NCBI GenBank assembly: GCA_964425605.1
Contig: CAYRNR010000007.1
Coordinates: 1-64,000 of the forward strand
Reading direction: 5' to 3'
DNA from: CAYRNR01 sp964425605
Lineage (GTDB): Bacteria; Myxococcota_A; UBA796; UBA9615; CAYRNR01
Length of the DNA stretch: 64,000 nt
Notes under the pieces: generated by a model
Databases searched by the model: none
Seen by the model: only the letters and a program-made list of their open reading frames with translations
What the model was told of the DNA's origin: nothing
Shown here: piece by piece, positions 49,411 through 58,955 of the stretch
Numbering within the stretch: position 1 is the stretch's first letter
Layout of the letters: every line of letters starts with the position of its first letter
Position numbers and translations under genes: made by a program

Positions 49411-52400
49411 GGAGCCAGTCCACGTGCCGGAGGTGGGGGAACACCGAATGCGGACCGTCGACCCACTCGGTGATCCGCACGCGACACGGCGTTTCGTCCC
49501 CCTGGTAGCGGTGGTTGCGGTCGAGCCTCACCTTCCAGTTGCGGGTTGCACCAGAAGGCAGAGCGACGGCGGCCAGATATCCATCGTAGTACCCCAGCTT
49601 TGCGGGCCTCACGGCTCTGGCCGTGAACTCGGTGCCCACGGGATAGTCGTCGCGGATGTCCATTATCCTGCCGCCGTCCAGCCAGCGGTCGATGCGCAGG
49701 TCGGGTCTCTTCCGCTTCTTCGCGCGATCGTCCCAGGCCACCCTGAAGATTCCCTTGCGGCCCTTCACCGCCTCCTTGCGGATCGTCGCCTCGGTCAGGC
49801 TGCGGAACACGTGCCAGCTGTGCTTCGAGCCGTCCTCGAGTCGAACGGTGACGTGGAAGCCCCGGTCCCGACCCTGCCGCGCGACGGCCTCCACGATGCC
49901 TGTCACCTTGGTGCCGTTGGGTGCGAGCTTGTGAAGCGGCACGCGCGGCTTGGGAGGCGGCGGCGTGGGCGTGGGCGGCTTCGGCGCGCCCTTGACGAAC
50001 CTAGCCCAGAGGAAGCCGGAGTCCTTGTCCTGCGTGATCTCGACCTGCAGTCTCTGCCGGGGCTGGATGACCGTTTTCTTGGACGGCCTCTCCAGGCCGA
50101 ACCGCTTGCCGTCGGCCAGCTCGACGATCACGTTGGGTTGCCTGTCCCCCGACGCCGCCACGTGGTGGATCACTCGCGCCTCGTGCCTCGTCTTGATCAG
50201 CTTCTTGTGGACCCGGGCCTGCTCGAGGATCTGCGGATCGGTCCTCACCTGGATGTCGCTGGTCACCTCGGGTAGGCCAGCCAGGTCAGCGCCCGTCGCG
50301 AAGACCCGACGGGCGTACTGCAGCAAAGCCCGCTCGAGCGCGCCAGAAAGGTGGTGCGCCAGCTGTGAGGGGCTCTGCTCCAGCGTGGGGCCAGCGCCGT
50401 CGAACCACGTCGGATCGAGCCACACGATGTGACGCAGGGGGATGTCCCTGTTGGACCAGCTGTACCCTTCGACGGCCGCGAAGTAGCGGAGAGCAGCCTT
50501 GTGGCCGTTGCGGTGAGGCACCCCGGCTGCAGCGGGCGACCACACGGTTTCCTCATGGGGCTTCCAGGTGCCTGCACGATCGGCCCACGGTTCCACGCGT
50601 TGTCCCGTGAGCCGAAAGAGCGAATCGGGCACGGCCGCCGCGTAGAGGTAACGGACCTTGTCGAGCTTCTCGAAACAGATGTCGCGCCACAGCTCGCCCT
50701 TGTCCTCCAGCGGGAGAAAGGCGCTCATCAGACCCCCCTCGGCGTCGGGGCCGATCCCCACCCTCCGCCGGACCTGTTCGAGGGCGCTGTGGGACAAGCC
50801 GTGGTCGCGCGCCCATCGGGCGCGCTTGTCTCGGGATTGGGATGCCCAGCACTGCCAGATCTGGAGGTACAGCTCCAGGTCGTCCAGCGCCTTGCCGTAG
50901 ACCTGGCGTTGCCGCGTCAGCACGTCCGCGCTCCAGAACGGGTTGAGCCAGGGCGATTCGTCCCCCGGCCCGGATCGGTCGGGAGCCTGGGGGTCGGCGT
51001 TGCCGTCGGGGGTCTCACCGGCCGCCTGATCGTCGTACACGCCTCCCGAGTCGGGATCCCACAGGGCCAGCCGCTTGCGCATCTTGCCCCGCTTGCGGTC
51101 GGGTAGGTCCAGGAACGCCAGGAAGACCGCCATCTCCCACAGGCAGGCGAAACGATCGGCCTCGATCAGCAGCGGACCATAGTGGAACCGATCCACGCGC
51201 AGGTTTCGCAGCTCGTCTCCGCGCTGGGTCAGGTCACCTTCTCCGTCGAGCGCACCCACGCTCTCCAGCTCGCCGCGGGCCCTGCGCAGCTCCTCGGCCG
51301 GGGGCGGCTCCATCAGCGCGCCCTCCTTCAGTGTGTAGTCGGGCGGCAGCCCGGCCGCGGCCATCAGCAGCAGCACGGGTTCTGCGTTGGACCGAGCGAT
51401 CTCCGGGGTGGTGTAGGCCGGATGCCGGGTCAGCTCCTCGCGGGTGTACAGCCGATAGGCTTCACCCGGCTCCTTGCGGCCGACGCGGCCGACGCGCTGG
51501 CGGCAGCCGGCCACGCTGTGGAGGATGGTCGGCAGGTTGGTCTCGCGCTTGCGGGCGTCGAAGTAGCTCTCGCAGATCAGCCCCGTGTCGATCACCTGCA
51601 CGAGGCCGTCGAGGGTCAGCGAGGTCTCGGCGAGGTTCGTGGCCAGGACGATACGACGCGGATTGTCCTTGGTTTCGGTGTCCCGGGTCACCGCCTGCTT
51701 CTCGGCTGCGGTCGCGTTGCGGAAGAAGCGGTGGAGCTCGTTCTTGCCGGGCAGGCTCTTCAGACGCTTCTTGAGGAGTCTGACACAGACCTCGATGTCC
51801 CGAGCGGCGGGGAAGAAGACGATGATGTGGCCGCGCCGCCCGGGCTCGCGCATCTCCTTCCACGGGACGTTCCCGGCGCCGCGGCGCTCCCAACGCGCGT
51901 GTCTGTGGGCGCTCTCCACCTCATCACGGGCACACAGGCGCTCGATCTGGTCCACCACGGCGTGGATGATCCGCTCGCGGGCAGCCCATTTGACCGGCGT
52001 GGGATCTCCCGGGGCCGGCTCGTCGAGCTTGCCGCGGATCGACTCCTCGGGCGGCTGGCTCTTTCCCGGTCCGATGCTTCGTTCACGGCGGCTGGATTCG
52101 GCCAGTGTGTCCAGCGCCTTGTGCCAGATCGGATCGTCCCCCTCTCGCTGCAACCCCCGAAGCGTGTCGTCGTCCATCACGCCCTGGAACACCAGCGTCT
52201 CGAACTGAGGGTAGTGCCTGAGTCGATCGCCCAGCGACGCGTGGCGGCAGACCGGCGCTGGCTCGATCCTGAGCTCCTCGGCCTCCTTCACGCCCACCTC
52301 GGTCCAGCGGCCCGGTGGAGACGGGCAGTGCGCAACGGCCTCGTCGGCGAAGACGTCGAGGATCGGGTAGGTGAAACCCTTGCCTTCGTGAACCCTGACG

Positions 52401-53230
52401 TTCTTCGGGCCGAAGAAGTTGGCGAAGCGAGCCGCGTCCACCGTGGCGCTGGCGATGAGCAGCTGCAGCTGCGGGTAGTGGGGGAGCTGCTCGCGCAGCA
52501 GCGCCAGGATCGTGTCGATGTTGACGCTGCGTTCGTGGGCCTCGTCGATCATCACCACGCTGTAGCGCCCGACCGCGCCCGTGAGGAGTTCGTTTCGCAG
52601 CGTCCCGTCGGTCATGAAGATCAGGCGGTTGGCCGCATCCACCTGGGTGCGACCGACCCCCGAGTGCCGATAGCCGATGGCCAGTCCCGGGCCGACAACG
52701 GCGCCGTCTTCTGGAGGGCGACCGTAGTACAGCTGGCCGATGAACGACGCAGGGCCCTCGACCGCAGGGATGCGCGGCTGGGTCACGCAGATGGGGCCTC
52801 GCCGGGTCAAATCATCGCAGCACAGCATCTGAAGCGGTAGCCAGGTGGACTTCCCCGATCCGGTGGGCCCGACCACCACGTGGACCTGATGGCGCGTGTC
52901 CAGAAGCCCGGCCAGCACGTCCGGCACGATCTCGTTGATGGGGAAGCGTTTCTCGCGATCCCCGATGTCCAGCTCCTCGAACTCGATGTCCACGGGCTCG
53001 GGGCGAGGGCGGTCGTAGTACGCCAACCCGCCCGAACCGTCGGTTCGAACCTGCACCACCTCCACGTGGGAGCACCCCAGCTTGGCGTACTCGCGGCGGT
53101 GTACTGCGCGGTGATCCGGACAGCGCTCGGGCGGACTGAGCCCGGCGCGGCGATCTCGGGCGGCCGCCTCGCCGCCGTAGGTGAACCGCTTGCCACAGTC
53201 CTTGCAGGCGATCAGCTGGACTTCAGACAT
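49403..53230 (-). CDS. DEAH-box (HrpA/HrpB-like) helicase with N-terminal zinc finger and long C-terminal extension
   Basis: This encodes 1275 residues. A Cys/His cluster begins the protein (CKDCGKRF...CPDH). The helicase core follows: Walker A GPTGSGKST (121-129), TQPRIPA motif Ia, MIDEAHERS (DEAH, near 215), IASATVD (motif III), NLAETSLTLDGLVQVIDTG and QRVGRVGR (motif VI) around residues 540-605. Helical and auxiliary domains run to ~1000. A Pro-rich hinge (PKPPTPTPPPPKPR) leads to two beta-rich segments (TKVTGIVEAVARQG, EFTARAVRPAKLGYYDG) of the small OB/SH3 kind. It should unwind or remodel RNA or DNA. It is 3 bases after the 272-residue gene. Confidence 0.93.
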   Translation of the reverse strand: MSEVQLIACKDCGKRFTYGGEAAARDRRAGLSPPERCPDHRAVHRREYAKLGCSHVEVVQVRTDGSGGLAYYDRPRPEPVDIEFEELDIGDREKRFPINEIVPDVLAGLLDTRHQVHVVVGPTGSGKSTWLPLQMLCCDDLTRRGPICVTQPRIPAVEGPASFIGQLYYGRPPEDGAVVGPGLAIGYRHSGVGRTQVDAANRLIFMTDGTLRNELLTGAVGRYSVVMIDEAHERSVNIDTILALLREQLPHYPQLQLLIASATVDAARFANFFGPKNVRVHEGKGFTYPILDVFADEAVAHCPSPPGRWTEVGVKEAEELRIEPAPVCRHASLGDRLRHYPQFETLVFQGVMDDDTLRGLQREGDDPIWHKALDTLAESSRRERSIGPGKSQPPEESIRGKLDEPAPGDPTPVKWAARERIIHAVVDQIERLCARDEVESAHRHARWERRGAGNVPWKEMREPGRRGHIIVFFPAARDIEVCVRLLKKRLKSLPGKNELHRFFRNATAAEKQAVTRDTETKDNPRRIVLATNLAETSLTLDGLVQVIDTGLICESYFDARKRETNLPTILHSVAGCRQRVGRVGRKEPGEAYRLYTREELTRHPAYTTPEIARSNAEPVLLLMAAAGLPPDYTLKEGALMEPPPAEELRRARGELESVGALDGEGDLTQRGDELRNLRVDRFHYGPLLIEADRFACLWEMAVFLAFLDLPDRKRGKMRKRLALWDPDSGGVYDDQAAGETPDGNADPQAPDRSGPGDESPWLNPFWSADVLTRQRQVYGKALDDLELYLQIWQCWASQSRDKRARWARDHGLSHSALEQVRRRVGIGPDAEGGLMSAFLPLEDKGELWRDICFEKLDKVRYLYAAAVPDSLFRLTGQRVEPWADRAGTWKPHEETVWSPAAAGVPHRNGHKAALRYFAAVEGYSWSNRDIPLRHIVWLDPTWFDGAGPTLEQSPSQLAHHLSGALERALLQYARRVFATGADLAGLPEVTSDIQVRTDPQILEQARVHKKLIKTRHEARVIHHVAASGDRQPNVIVELADGKRFGLERPSKKTVIQPRQRLQVEITQDKDSGFLWARFVKGAPKPPTPTPPPPKPRVPLHKLAPNGTKVTGIVEAVARQGRDRGFHVTVRLEDGSKHSWHVFRSLTEATIRKEAVKGRKGIFRVAWDDRAKKRKRPDLRIDRWLDGGRIMDIRDDYPVGTEFTARAVRPAKLGYYDGYLAAVALPSGATRNWKVRLDRNHRYQGDETPCRVRITEWVDGPHSVFPHLRHVDWLRG

Positions 53231-53233
53231 CGG

Positions 53234-54052
53234 CTACCCCCATGGCTCCAGGACATCGAACCGGCTCTGCTTCTCCAGCCTGTCCAGTACGAATCGCAGG
53301 TGTTCGAAGCGCGCGACCAGCGTGTCGTGCTCCTCGCTGAACATCGGCCGCTCGGGCCGCCAGCGCAGCTTGAATCCCCCCTCCGGCTGCTCCACCTTTG
53401 CGAAAAAATCCGGGTAGGTCCGCACCAGCTTGTTGACCTGCTTTCGCCGGCGCTCTGCCTCGTCGCCCCGGAAGAACCAGTCCGCCGGCCGAAACACCTT
53501 GGGGACGATCCACAGTGGTGGCATCCGCTGGGCGGCGCGTTCGAGGCTCACCTCGACCACAGCGCGGTAGAACCCGAGTACCAGGGGCTCCAGCCCGGTC
53601 TGGAAGATGTCGAGAACACCTCCGCTCGCCCACGTGTCGTCCGTCAGGACCGCGCGGCCACGGATGAACGCCTCCTCCTCCTGCTCGGCATAGCTCTCCA
53701 GCGTGTCCACCTCCTTGCTGCGCAACAGATAGAAGTCCACGTGTGCGTCGAGGCCAGGGTGCCTTCCGCTGTTGAGGCCGATACGTGTCCTGCGGACCTT
53801 GCTGTCGACCGGCGGAGGGGCCGGTCGGCACCGCAAGGGGAAGGGGGCGCCGAGGGAGCCGTCGTTGTAGGCGATGGCGAGCCGCTGGCACGTGGAGGCG
53901 GAGCATCCGGCCCGGTGCACCTCGGGGTGGAGGCCCCGGACCAGCCATGCGTGGCGGAAACGGCTGGCGCTGAGGGGCTTGCTCTCCCGCAGCGCCGTGG
54001 CGACTTCCTGGCCGAAGCTGGGCGTCGCCGGCTTGTTTCTCGGCGAGGTCAT
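53234..54052 (-). CDS. Hypothetical protein between helicase and 164-residue protein
   Basis: This encodes 272 residues from MTSPRNKPATPSFGQEV. The ATG at 54052 overlaps the upstream stop (ATGA), and the upstream extension is shadow. It has an N-terminal helical half with HAWLVRGLHPEVHRAGCSASTCQRL, a middle segment DAHVDFYLLRSKEVDTLESYAEQEEE, FHKV-like text PLWIVPKVFRPADWFFRGDE and a C-terminal helix HDTLVARFEHLRFVLDRLEK. No known family or catalytic motif is recognised. It is soluble. Its tight position before the helicase gene suggests a helicase partner. Confidence 0.7.
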   Translation of the reverse strand: MTSPRNKPATPSFGQEVATALRESKPLSASRFRHAWLVRGLHPEVHRAGCSASTCQRLAIAYNDGSLGAPFPLRCRPAPPPVDSKVRRTRIGLNSGRHPGLDAHVDFYLLRSKEVDTLESYAEQEEEAFIRGRAVLTDDTWASGGVLDIFQTGLEPLVLGFYRAVVEVSLERAAQRMPPLWIVPKVFRPADWFFRGDEAERRRKQVNKLVRTYPDFFAKVEQPEGGFKLRWRPERPMFSEEHDTLVARFEHLRFVLDRLEKQSRFDVLEPWG

Positions 54053-54543
54053 CGGACCCCCTCTGCACCCATCGGGGTGACCATCTCGACGACGCCGCAA
54101 TGCTGCTCGGCCAGCTTCGCGAATGCGCCTGCGCGAATACGGGCGGTGGGGTGATCGACGCGCGAAGTGGCCCTTGCGCGATCCGCCAGGCTTCCGGGCG
54201 GATGCAGGAACGGGACGAACGGTGACGGCACGGGTTTGCCCGGTTGGACCTGTGGAACGAGCAGACGCAGCACTTCGAGCCAGCCTTCGAGGTGGACTGC
54301 CGGGATCGGCTTCGGTTTCGCTGTACCCTCGAGCATCAAGGCATCCGAAACGGCATAGGCCTTGTCGGTCCACCGCCGTAGCCGATCGCGCTCCACCTTA
54401 CGCTGCACCCGCTTGGAGACCCGCCGGGAGATGGCCGTCAGCTCCCTGTCACAGCGAGCCAGTGACGTGGCTGGCCCCGGGAGACGTCGCGTCCACGCGT
54501 CCTCGGGAACCACGACGAGGGTGAGCGGGGGGTAGATCAACAT
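54049..54543 (-). CDS. Small hypothetical protein, coupled
   Basis: This encodes 164 residues from MLIYPPLTLVVVPED. A GTG nine bases upstream (54552) overlaps the previous stop and is an alternative start. The middle is very basic (ISRRVSKRVQRKVERDRLRRW), which could contact nucleic acid. The C-terminal half is Pro-rich then mixed. No family is recognised. It lies between the 488-residue protein upstream and the 272-residue protein downstream, with overlaps on one or both sides. Confidence 0.65.
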   Translation of the reverse strand: MLIYPPLTLVVVPEDAWTRRLPGPATSLARCDRELTAISRRVSKRVQRKVERDRLRRWTDKAYAVSDALMLEGTAKPKPIPAVHLEGWLEVLRLLVPQVQPGKPVPSPFVPFLHPPGSLADRARATSRVDHPTARIRAGAFAKLAEQHCGVVEMVTPMGAEGVR

Positions 54544-54548
54544 GGTGT

Positions 54549-56015
54549 TCACCCGCGTGCCCGGTGGGCCTGCGAGACCCTCCTGGCCACGTCTGTTGTC
54601 AGGTCCTCGATGGACTCGGCCGCCACGAACACCTCGACGCGATCGTCGCTGGGCGCGTGGACGCCGCCGGGTTGCTCGGGGAGGACCAGCACGATGTGTT
54701 CGTCGTGCGCCTGCGCGATCCGGTGCAGAGTTGCGATCTTGTCGTTCAGGCCAGCGTGCACCGACGTTCCCGCCGCGGCCCAGGAGACCGTGACGATCGG
54801 CCGCCCCGCGGGTACGACCAGCCGCCCCTCGGTGTTCTCCGGACCGACGGTGGTGATCTCCAGATCGAAGGCGCACACGTACCGTCGGGCGTAGGCCCGG
54901 TCGGTCGAGTCGGTCACTGGTTCGGCGAGCAACACGGGTTTGCCGGCCTCGTCCGCGGCCCTTCGCACCACGTCATCGGCCAGCCCGAGCAGTCGGGCCG
55001 TGAGCCAGTGTTGTAACCCGGCCTGGTAGCGGAGTAGCTCCCCCTCGGTGGGCCCCTCGCCGAAAGGCCACAGTCGAGGCGGGCAGTGCAGCACCAGCCC
55101 CTCCACCTCGACGCTCTTCCAAACGCTCCGGTGCACCATGAGGCTCGCCATGGCCTGCTCCGAGTGTCCGGTGAGCGCCCCGCGCACGCGGCCCGACCAC
55201 GGCGTCACCGCAAGCAGCAGACGGTGGCACGCGTCCGCGTCGATGGCGGAACCGTTCGGATCGAGCTCGACCCCGAGCAGGTACGCGTACATCCAGATCT
55301 CGTGCGGTATGGGCTGTGGTGGCGCGTTGCTCCGTCTGGGCTCGGCCACGAATGCGATCCCACCGCGCCCCCGCTGTTGAGCCCAGTCGCACAGCAGGCA
55401 CAGCAACAGCCCCATGGTGGCCGTGCCGCGGGCGTAGCTGGTGTGATCCCTCGTGGCGAACGACGCCACCTCGACCCGGTCTCCGCTGCGATCGTAGCGA
55501 CACCCCATCACGCCCATGAGGTGGTCGTGGACGCAGAAGCGCTGGGGCCGCCACTCGTCGTAGCGGGGCAGCCGCCCCTTCTCGGTGTGCTCCATCGGCT
55601 TGTCTCGGTTCTGCGCCGCGTACTCGTCGTGGAAGCCGTCCGCGAAGGAGTTGAAACGAGCCAGCGTCTCCTTGAGGACCTCGTCCGCGCGCGACCTCTG
55701 GCGGTCGATGGCGTGGGCGTGCTCGGCGACCGGATCCCAGCCGGTCGCTCGACGGTTCTGGTACGCGCCCCAGTTCGCGCCCAGGGATTCGGCGATCTGC
55801 TCGCCGAGGTCCCCCAGCGCATCCCAGAGTACGAGTTGGACGTCGGGGCGCGCCCGTAGCTCGTCCGGGCCGAGATCTGCCAGCAGGGGAGGAACGTGGA
55901 AGCAGGCGAACAAGGAGCCGTCCAGGTGCTCGGCTGGCACCAGCGCGCCGCGCAGCGGCGTCCACTCCAGCAGGAACTGGCGGATGGCCTGGTCAGGGAG
56001 GGTCATCGGGATCAC
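54549..56015 (-). CDS. Hypothetical protein of the helicase operon, 488 residues
   Basis: The start may be the GTG at 56015, which overlaps the nuclease stop (GTGA), or the ATG at 56006. It is soluble and rich in Trp/His/Arg (FHVPPLL, RYDEWRPQRFCVHDHLMGVMG, RGRGGIAFVAEPRRSNAPP, HEIWMYAYLLG). The C-terminal ~120 residues look like a separate alpha/beta domain (YVCAFDLEITTVGPENTEGR, IVLVLPEQPGG, VEVFVAAESIEDL). No family or active-site motif is recognised. Acidic and His residues are plentiful, but no metal-binding pattern stands out. Confidence 0.7.
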   Translation of the reverse strand: MIPMTLPDQAIRQFLLEWTPLRGALVPAEHLDGSLFACFHVPPLLADLGPDELRARPDVQLVLWDALGDLGEQIAESLGANWGAYQNRRATGWDPVAEHAHAIDRQRSRADEVLKETLARFNSFADGFHDEYAAQNRDKPMEHTEKGRLPRYDEWRPQRFCVHDHLMGVMGCRYDRSGDRVEVASFATRDHTSYARGTATMGLLLCLLCDWAQQRGRGGIAFVAEPRRSNAPPQPIPHEIWMYAYLLGVELDPNGSAIDADACHRLLLAVTPWSGRVRGALTGHSEQAMASLMVHRSVWKSVEVEGLVLHCPPRLWPFGEGPTEGELLRYQAGLQHWLTARLLGLADDVVRRAADEAGKPVLLAEPVTDSTDRAYARRYVCAFDLEITTVGPENTEGRLVVPAGRPIVTVSWAAAGTSVHAGLNDKIATLHRIAQAHDEHIVLVLPEQPGGVHAPSDDRVEVFVAAESIEDLTTDVARRVSQAHRARG

Positions 56016-56935
56016 CCGTAGTGCTCATGGAGTTCGATTTTTGCGCACCCGGCTTCTTCCAGCCGCTCGTTGACCTCCCTGAGCTTCGTGAAGCCGCTGC
56101 TGAAGGAACGGTTGCACACAAAATGGGCTTGTGTGATTTCTCCGGTCTTCAGCGCGACCTCGAGGCCATCCAGCTGCTGCTTGTCCAGGGCCCTGGCCCC
56201 ACCGGTGAACTTGGTGTCCACGTAGATGCGCTCGGTTCCGCGCGAGATCAGGAAGTCGGCTTCGGTGGTCCTCCGGTCGGGCTGGGAGAAGACGCCGCCG
56301 GGAGTGTTGAGCCCCCCCGTGCCCGATCCATATCGGGCCTGAAGCTTGAACCCGAAGTCCAGGTGGTCCGTGGAGCTGATGAACAGATCGTTGGATGGGA
56401 CGCTCGTGAGCCGAGCGGCTGCGAGGACCTCGAATGCGTACCCGTTGGCGTTGTTGTTGCTCCCTCTGTGACTGATCGTGGACACCCATGAATCTGCGTC
56501 AGCCCCAGCCGGCTCGAAAAGGCCGGGGGCGTTGGGATGGTCGCGCAAGAGGATCTGCAGCGCTCCAGGCAGTTCGTGGGCGATTCCCGGATCCAGGGCA
56601 GGGTTGCCCAGGCCCCTGACGAGATCCGCCTGTGCCGCGGGCCGGGCATTCATGAGGCCTGTGACGAACTCCTGGTCCTTCGGCTCCATACCTCGAACGC
56701 GTTGCGTGAATGTCTCGACCTGTGCGCTGGATACACCGTGCGCCACTGCACGGGCTGGGTCGAGCTTCAGGTCGGGAGTCAGGAGTCCAGGATCGGCTTC
56801 CCCTCTTAGAGCCAGCCCGTACTCCGCTGTCATCCGCTGAAGCGACTCCTCGCGATTGCTGGGCAGATCGTCCGGATCGATGGGGAAGTTGTCCCGGTCC
56901 GAAGCCGAGTAGATGAGGTGGCAGCCCTGGGCCAT
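56012..56935 (-). CDS. PD-(D/E)XK-type nuclease-like protein
   Basis: This encodes 307 residues. The N-terminal ~150 residues are helical. From residue 160 on, a restriction-endonuclease-like core is visible: NGYAFEVLAAARL (Glu169), TEADFLISRG (Asp227), RIYVDTKFTGG (Asp240-x-Lys242), then helices, giving the E...D...DxK pattern. The last part (QAHFVCNRSFSSGFTKLREV) gives the usual following strand and helix. Such folds cleave DNA or RNA with Mg. Neighbours are a Lon-like protein 11 bases upstream and a four-base overlap into the 488-residue gene. It could be the effector of a defence operon. The fold call is by motif, not search. Confidence 0.72.
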   Translation of the reverse strand: MAQGCHLIYSASDRDNFPIDPDDLPSNREESLQRMTAEYGLALRGEADPGLLTPDLKLDPARAVAHGVSSAQVETFTQRVRGMEPKDQEFVTGLMNARPAAQADLVRGLGNPALDPGIAHELPGALQILLRDHPNAPGLFEPAGADADSWVSTISHRGSNNNANGYAFEVLAAARLTSVPSNDLFISSTDHLDFGFKLQARYGSGTGGLNTPGGVFSQPDRRTTEADFLISRGTERIYVDTKFTGGARALDKQQLDGLEVALKTGEITQAHFVCNRSFSSGFTKLREVNERLEEAGCAKIELHEHYG

Positions 56936-56946
56936 GGTCCCCCCGT

Positions 56947-58878
56947 TCAGTGATATGGGATGGCGTCACACAGCGCGTCGACGGAGTCCGGCGCCAACAG
57001 GGGGGAGAGCCGCTCTCTCCAGCCCGGGTATCCCAGCTTCTCCAGCTCTCTGCACCAGGTGTCCACACCCACCAAGACGGAGTCTATCGCCCGTTCTGAC
57101 CGGCCCTCAATGCTCGCGTGCAGCGCCCGGTAGACCGTGCCCAGAAGGACGAACAGCGAGGTGGGCTCGCAGCCCTCGATCGGGCAGGCCTCGACCAGCT
57201 GGGTGGCGAATGAGCGCCGGCTCGCGTGGGCGTGGGATCGGTTTCGAGCGCAGGCGAGCAGGACGAACAGCCAGGCGTGTCCCCACCGGCCCGTCCACGG
57301 CGGCTCGGGCGGCGGTTCGAAGGGGGCGTCGCGAAGGCGGGCCAGCTCGGCTTCATAGTGCAGGCAGAACCCCATGTGGGAGCGTCGCGCGCCGACGCTG
57401 GCGACCGGCGCCCAGGGGCCGACCGATTCCCCGAGGAGGCGCTCAGCTCTCGACAGGTCGGACTCAGCGCCCTCCGATCGCGCCCGCGCCAGCAACGCGT
57501 GGACGAGGTAGTTGCGGCTCCTGCCCCCTTCGCTGGCTAGGGAGCGGTCCGCCTCCTGCACGGCTCGTTCACCCCAGCGGACCGCGTCGTCGTGGCGGTG
57601 GCACGCTCGCATCACCTGACACAGCGAACCGAGCACCCGGACCCGATCCGGCGGGGGGGTGACCGCCAGGTCCTCGATACAGCTCTCGAGCGCGGCGATC
57701 GATTTTCGAGGATCGCCCGCATCGATGGAGTGCGAGGCGATCAGCGCCGCGTGGAAAGCCCGGTCGCCGGCCCCGAAGCACTCCGGATGCCGCCTATGCT
57801 GCTCCCCGGCCTCGATCAAGGGTCCCGCCGCGGCCACCATACGACCCGCATGGAGGTGACTAGCGCCTGCGTATCGCAGCAGACGAGCGCGGTACAGGGG
57901 CTCGCTCACATGGGGCAGCAGCCAGCGCGTGACCGCGTCCGCATCGTCGAACCGCACATGCCGAGCCAACCCGTCCATCAGCTCCAGCATCCCGTCGATC
58001 TCGGTGCGGTGGGGGGCGCCGCACAGGCGCTGCAGACCGTCGGCCAGCGGAGGCAGGCGGAGCAGGGCTGCGAGGTCGTCGGCCTCCTCGACGCGCACCG
58101 CTTCGAGCACCGCAGATCCCTTCAACTCCTCCACCTGGTGAGCCGTGAGGATTGCGGTCAGCCCCTCGCCGTACTCCCGCACGAATGCAGCGAGCTTGGG
58201 CTCCACCGCCCCCACCGGCCCGAAGGAATCGTCCGGCTCCAGGGTCCCGGTCGCGAAGACGGGCCTGTCGCTCCACGGCAGACGGGCGGGTTCGTGCCGC
58301 GTGTCACGGGTCCTGCAGGCGGCGCGGAGCACGGCCAGGATCAGGGGGACTTCCCAGCTTCGGCCGCCGATGGCGTCCACGTGGATCGGGCACAGCAGAC
58401 GGATCGACAGCGCTCGACGCCAGCGCAGCGGGAGGACCTGTCCGGTCTCCTCGTGCCAGACCTCGGCCAGGCGATCCACCAGACCCAAAAAGGCGGTCAG
58501 CGGCGTGGCGCCCCTGTCTTCGCCGAGCCCGAATGCGCCAAAAGCGTCGGTGACCTCCCAGTCCTCGGCGTCCGTGGCGTCGAGGGGCGCCACCATGCCC
58601 GTACCAAGGGGGGCGCACCACAGCGGAATGCAATGCTGGACCTCCACCACCGGGGGGCATGGGCCCTGGGCGCCGGCGTATCGCCGCCACATCGCCTCGA
58701 TGCGAGCGCGGCGCCCCAGGAGCGCGGGAGCGAGCTTCCTCTGAGAGAGGAATGCCGTCCCCTGCACGGCCGCGGCCCGTCGTGCGGGGTCCTCCCACGT
58801 CTGGAGCAGGCGTACGGCGTTTGCCGCCGCGAACGGGGCCTCGACCAGATACCAGAGGTGGTGAGACTTGGCGTTCAT
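56947..58878 (-). CDS. Lon-type (S16-like) domain protein with TPR-like repeats, second copy of the architecture
   Basis: This encodes 643 residues with AGGGGG before the ATG at 58878. Residues ~165-270 resemble the Lon protease domain: HVDAIGGRSWEVPLILAVL (Ser174), VFATGTLEPDDSFGPVGAVEPKLAAF (Lys228), LTAILTAHQ, and ALLRL at the end. The Ser-Lys distance is 54, longer than Lon because of an inserted loop (RDTRHEPARLPW). No AAA+ domain is present. After it come TPR-like helices through the end (HLHAGRMVAAAGPLIEAGEQ, DAVRWGERAVQEADRSL, LVHALLARARSEGAESDL). It is the first gene of the right-hand operon. The 3921-6011 protein has the same order of parts. Confidence 0.75.
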   Translation of the reverse strand: MNAKSHHLWYLVEAPFAAANAVRLLQTWEDPARRAAAVQGTAFLSQRKLAPALLGRRARIEAMWRRYAGAQGPCPPVVEVQHCIPLWCAPLGTGMVAPLDATDAEDWEVTDAFGAFGLGEDRGATPLTAFLGLVDRLAEVWHEETGQVLPLRWRRALSIRLLCPIHVDAIGGRSWEVPLILAVLRAACRTRDTRHEPARLPWSDRPVFATGTLEPDDSFGPVGAVEPKLAAFVREYGEGLTAILTAHQVEELKGSAVLEAVRVEEADDLAALLRLPPLADGLQRLCGAPHRTEIDGMLELMDGLARHVRFDDADAVTRWLLPHVSEPLYRARLLRYAGASHLHAGRMVAAAGPLIEAGEQHRRHPECFGAGDRAFHAALIASHSIDAGDPRKSIAALESCIEDLAVTPPPDRVRVLGSLCQVMRACHRHDDAVRWGERAVQEADRSLASEGGRSRNYLVHALLARARSEGAESDLSRAERLLGESVGPWAPVASVGARRSHMGFCLHYEAELARLRDAPFEPPPEPPWTGRWGHAWLFVLLACARNRSHAHASRRSFATQLVEACPIEGCEPTSLFVLLGTVYRALHASIEGRSERAIDSVLVGVDTWCRELEKLGYPGWRERLSPLLAPDSVDALCDAIPYH

Positions 58879-58955
58879 GGACACCCCCTGGCGCAAGGAT
58901 AGCGTGGGTTGGGGGTGAGCGCGTCGGCAGCGCGACTCGGCGAGGATGGCGGGGA

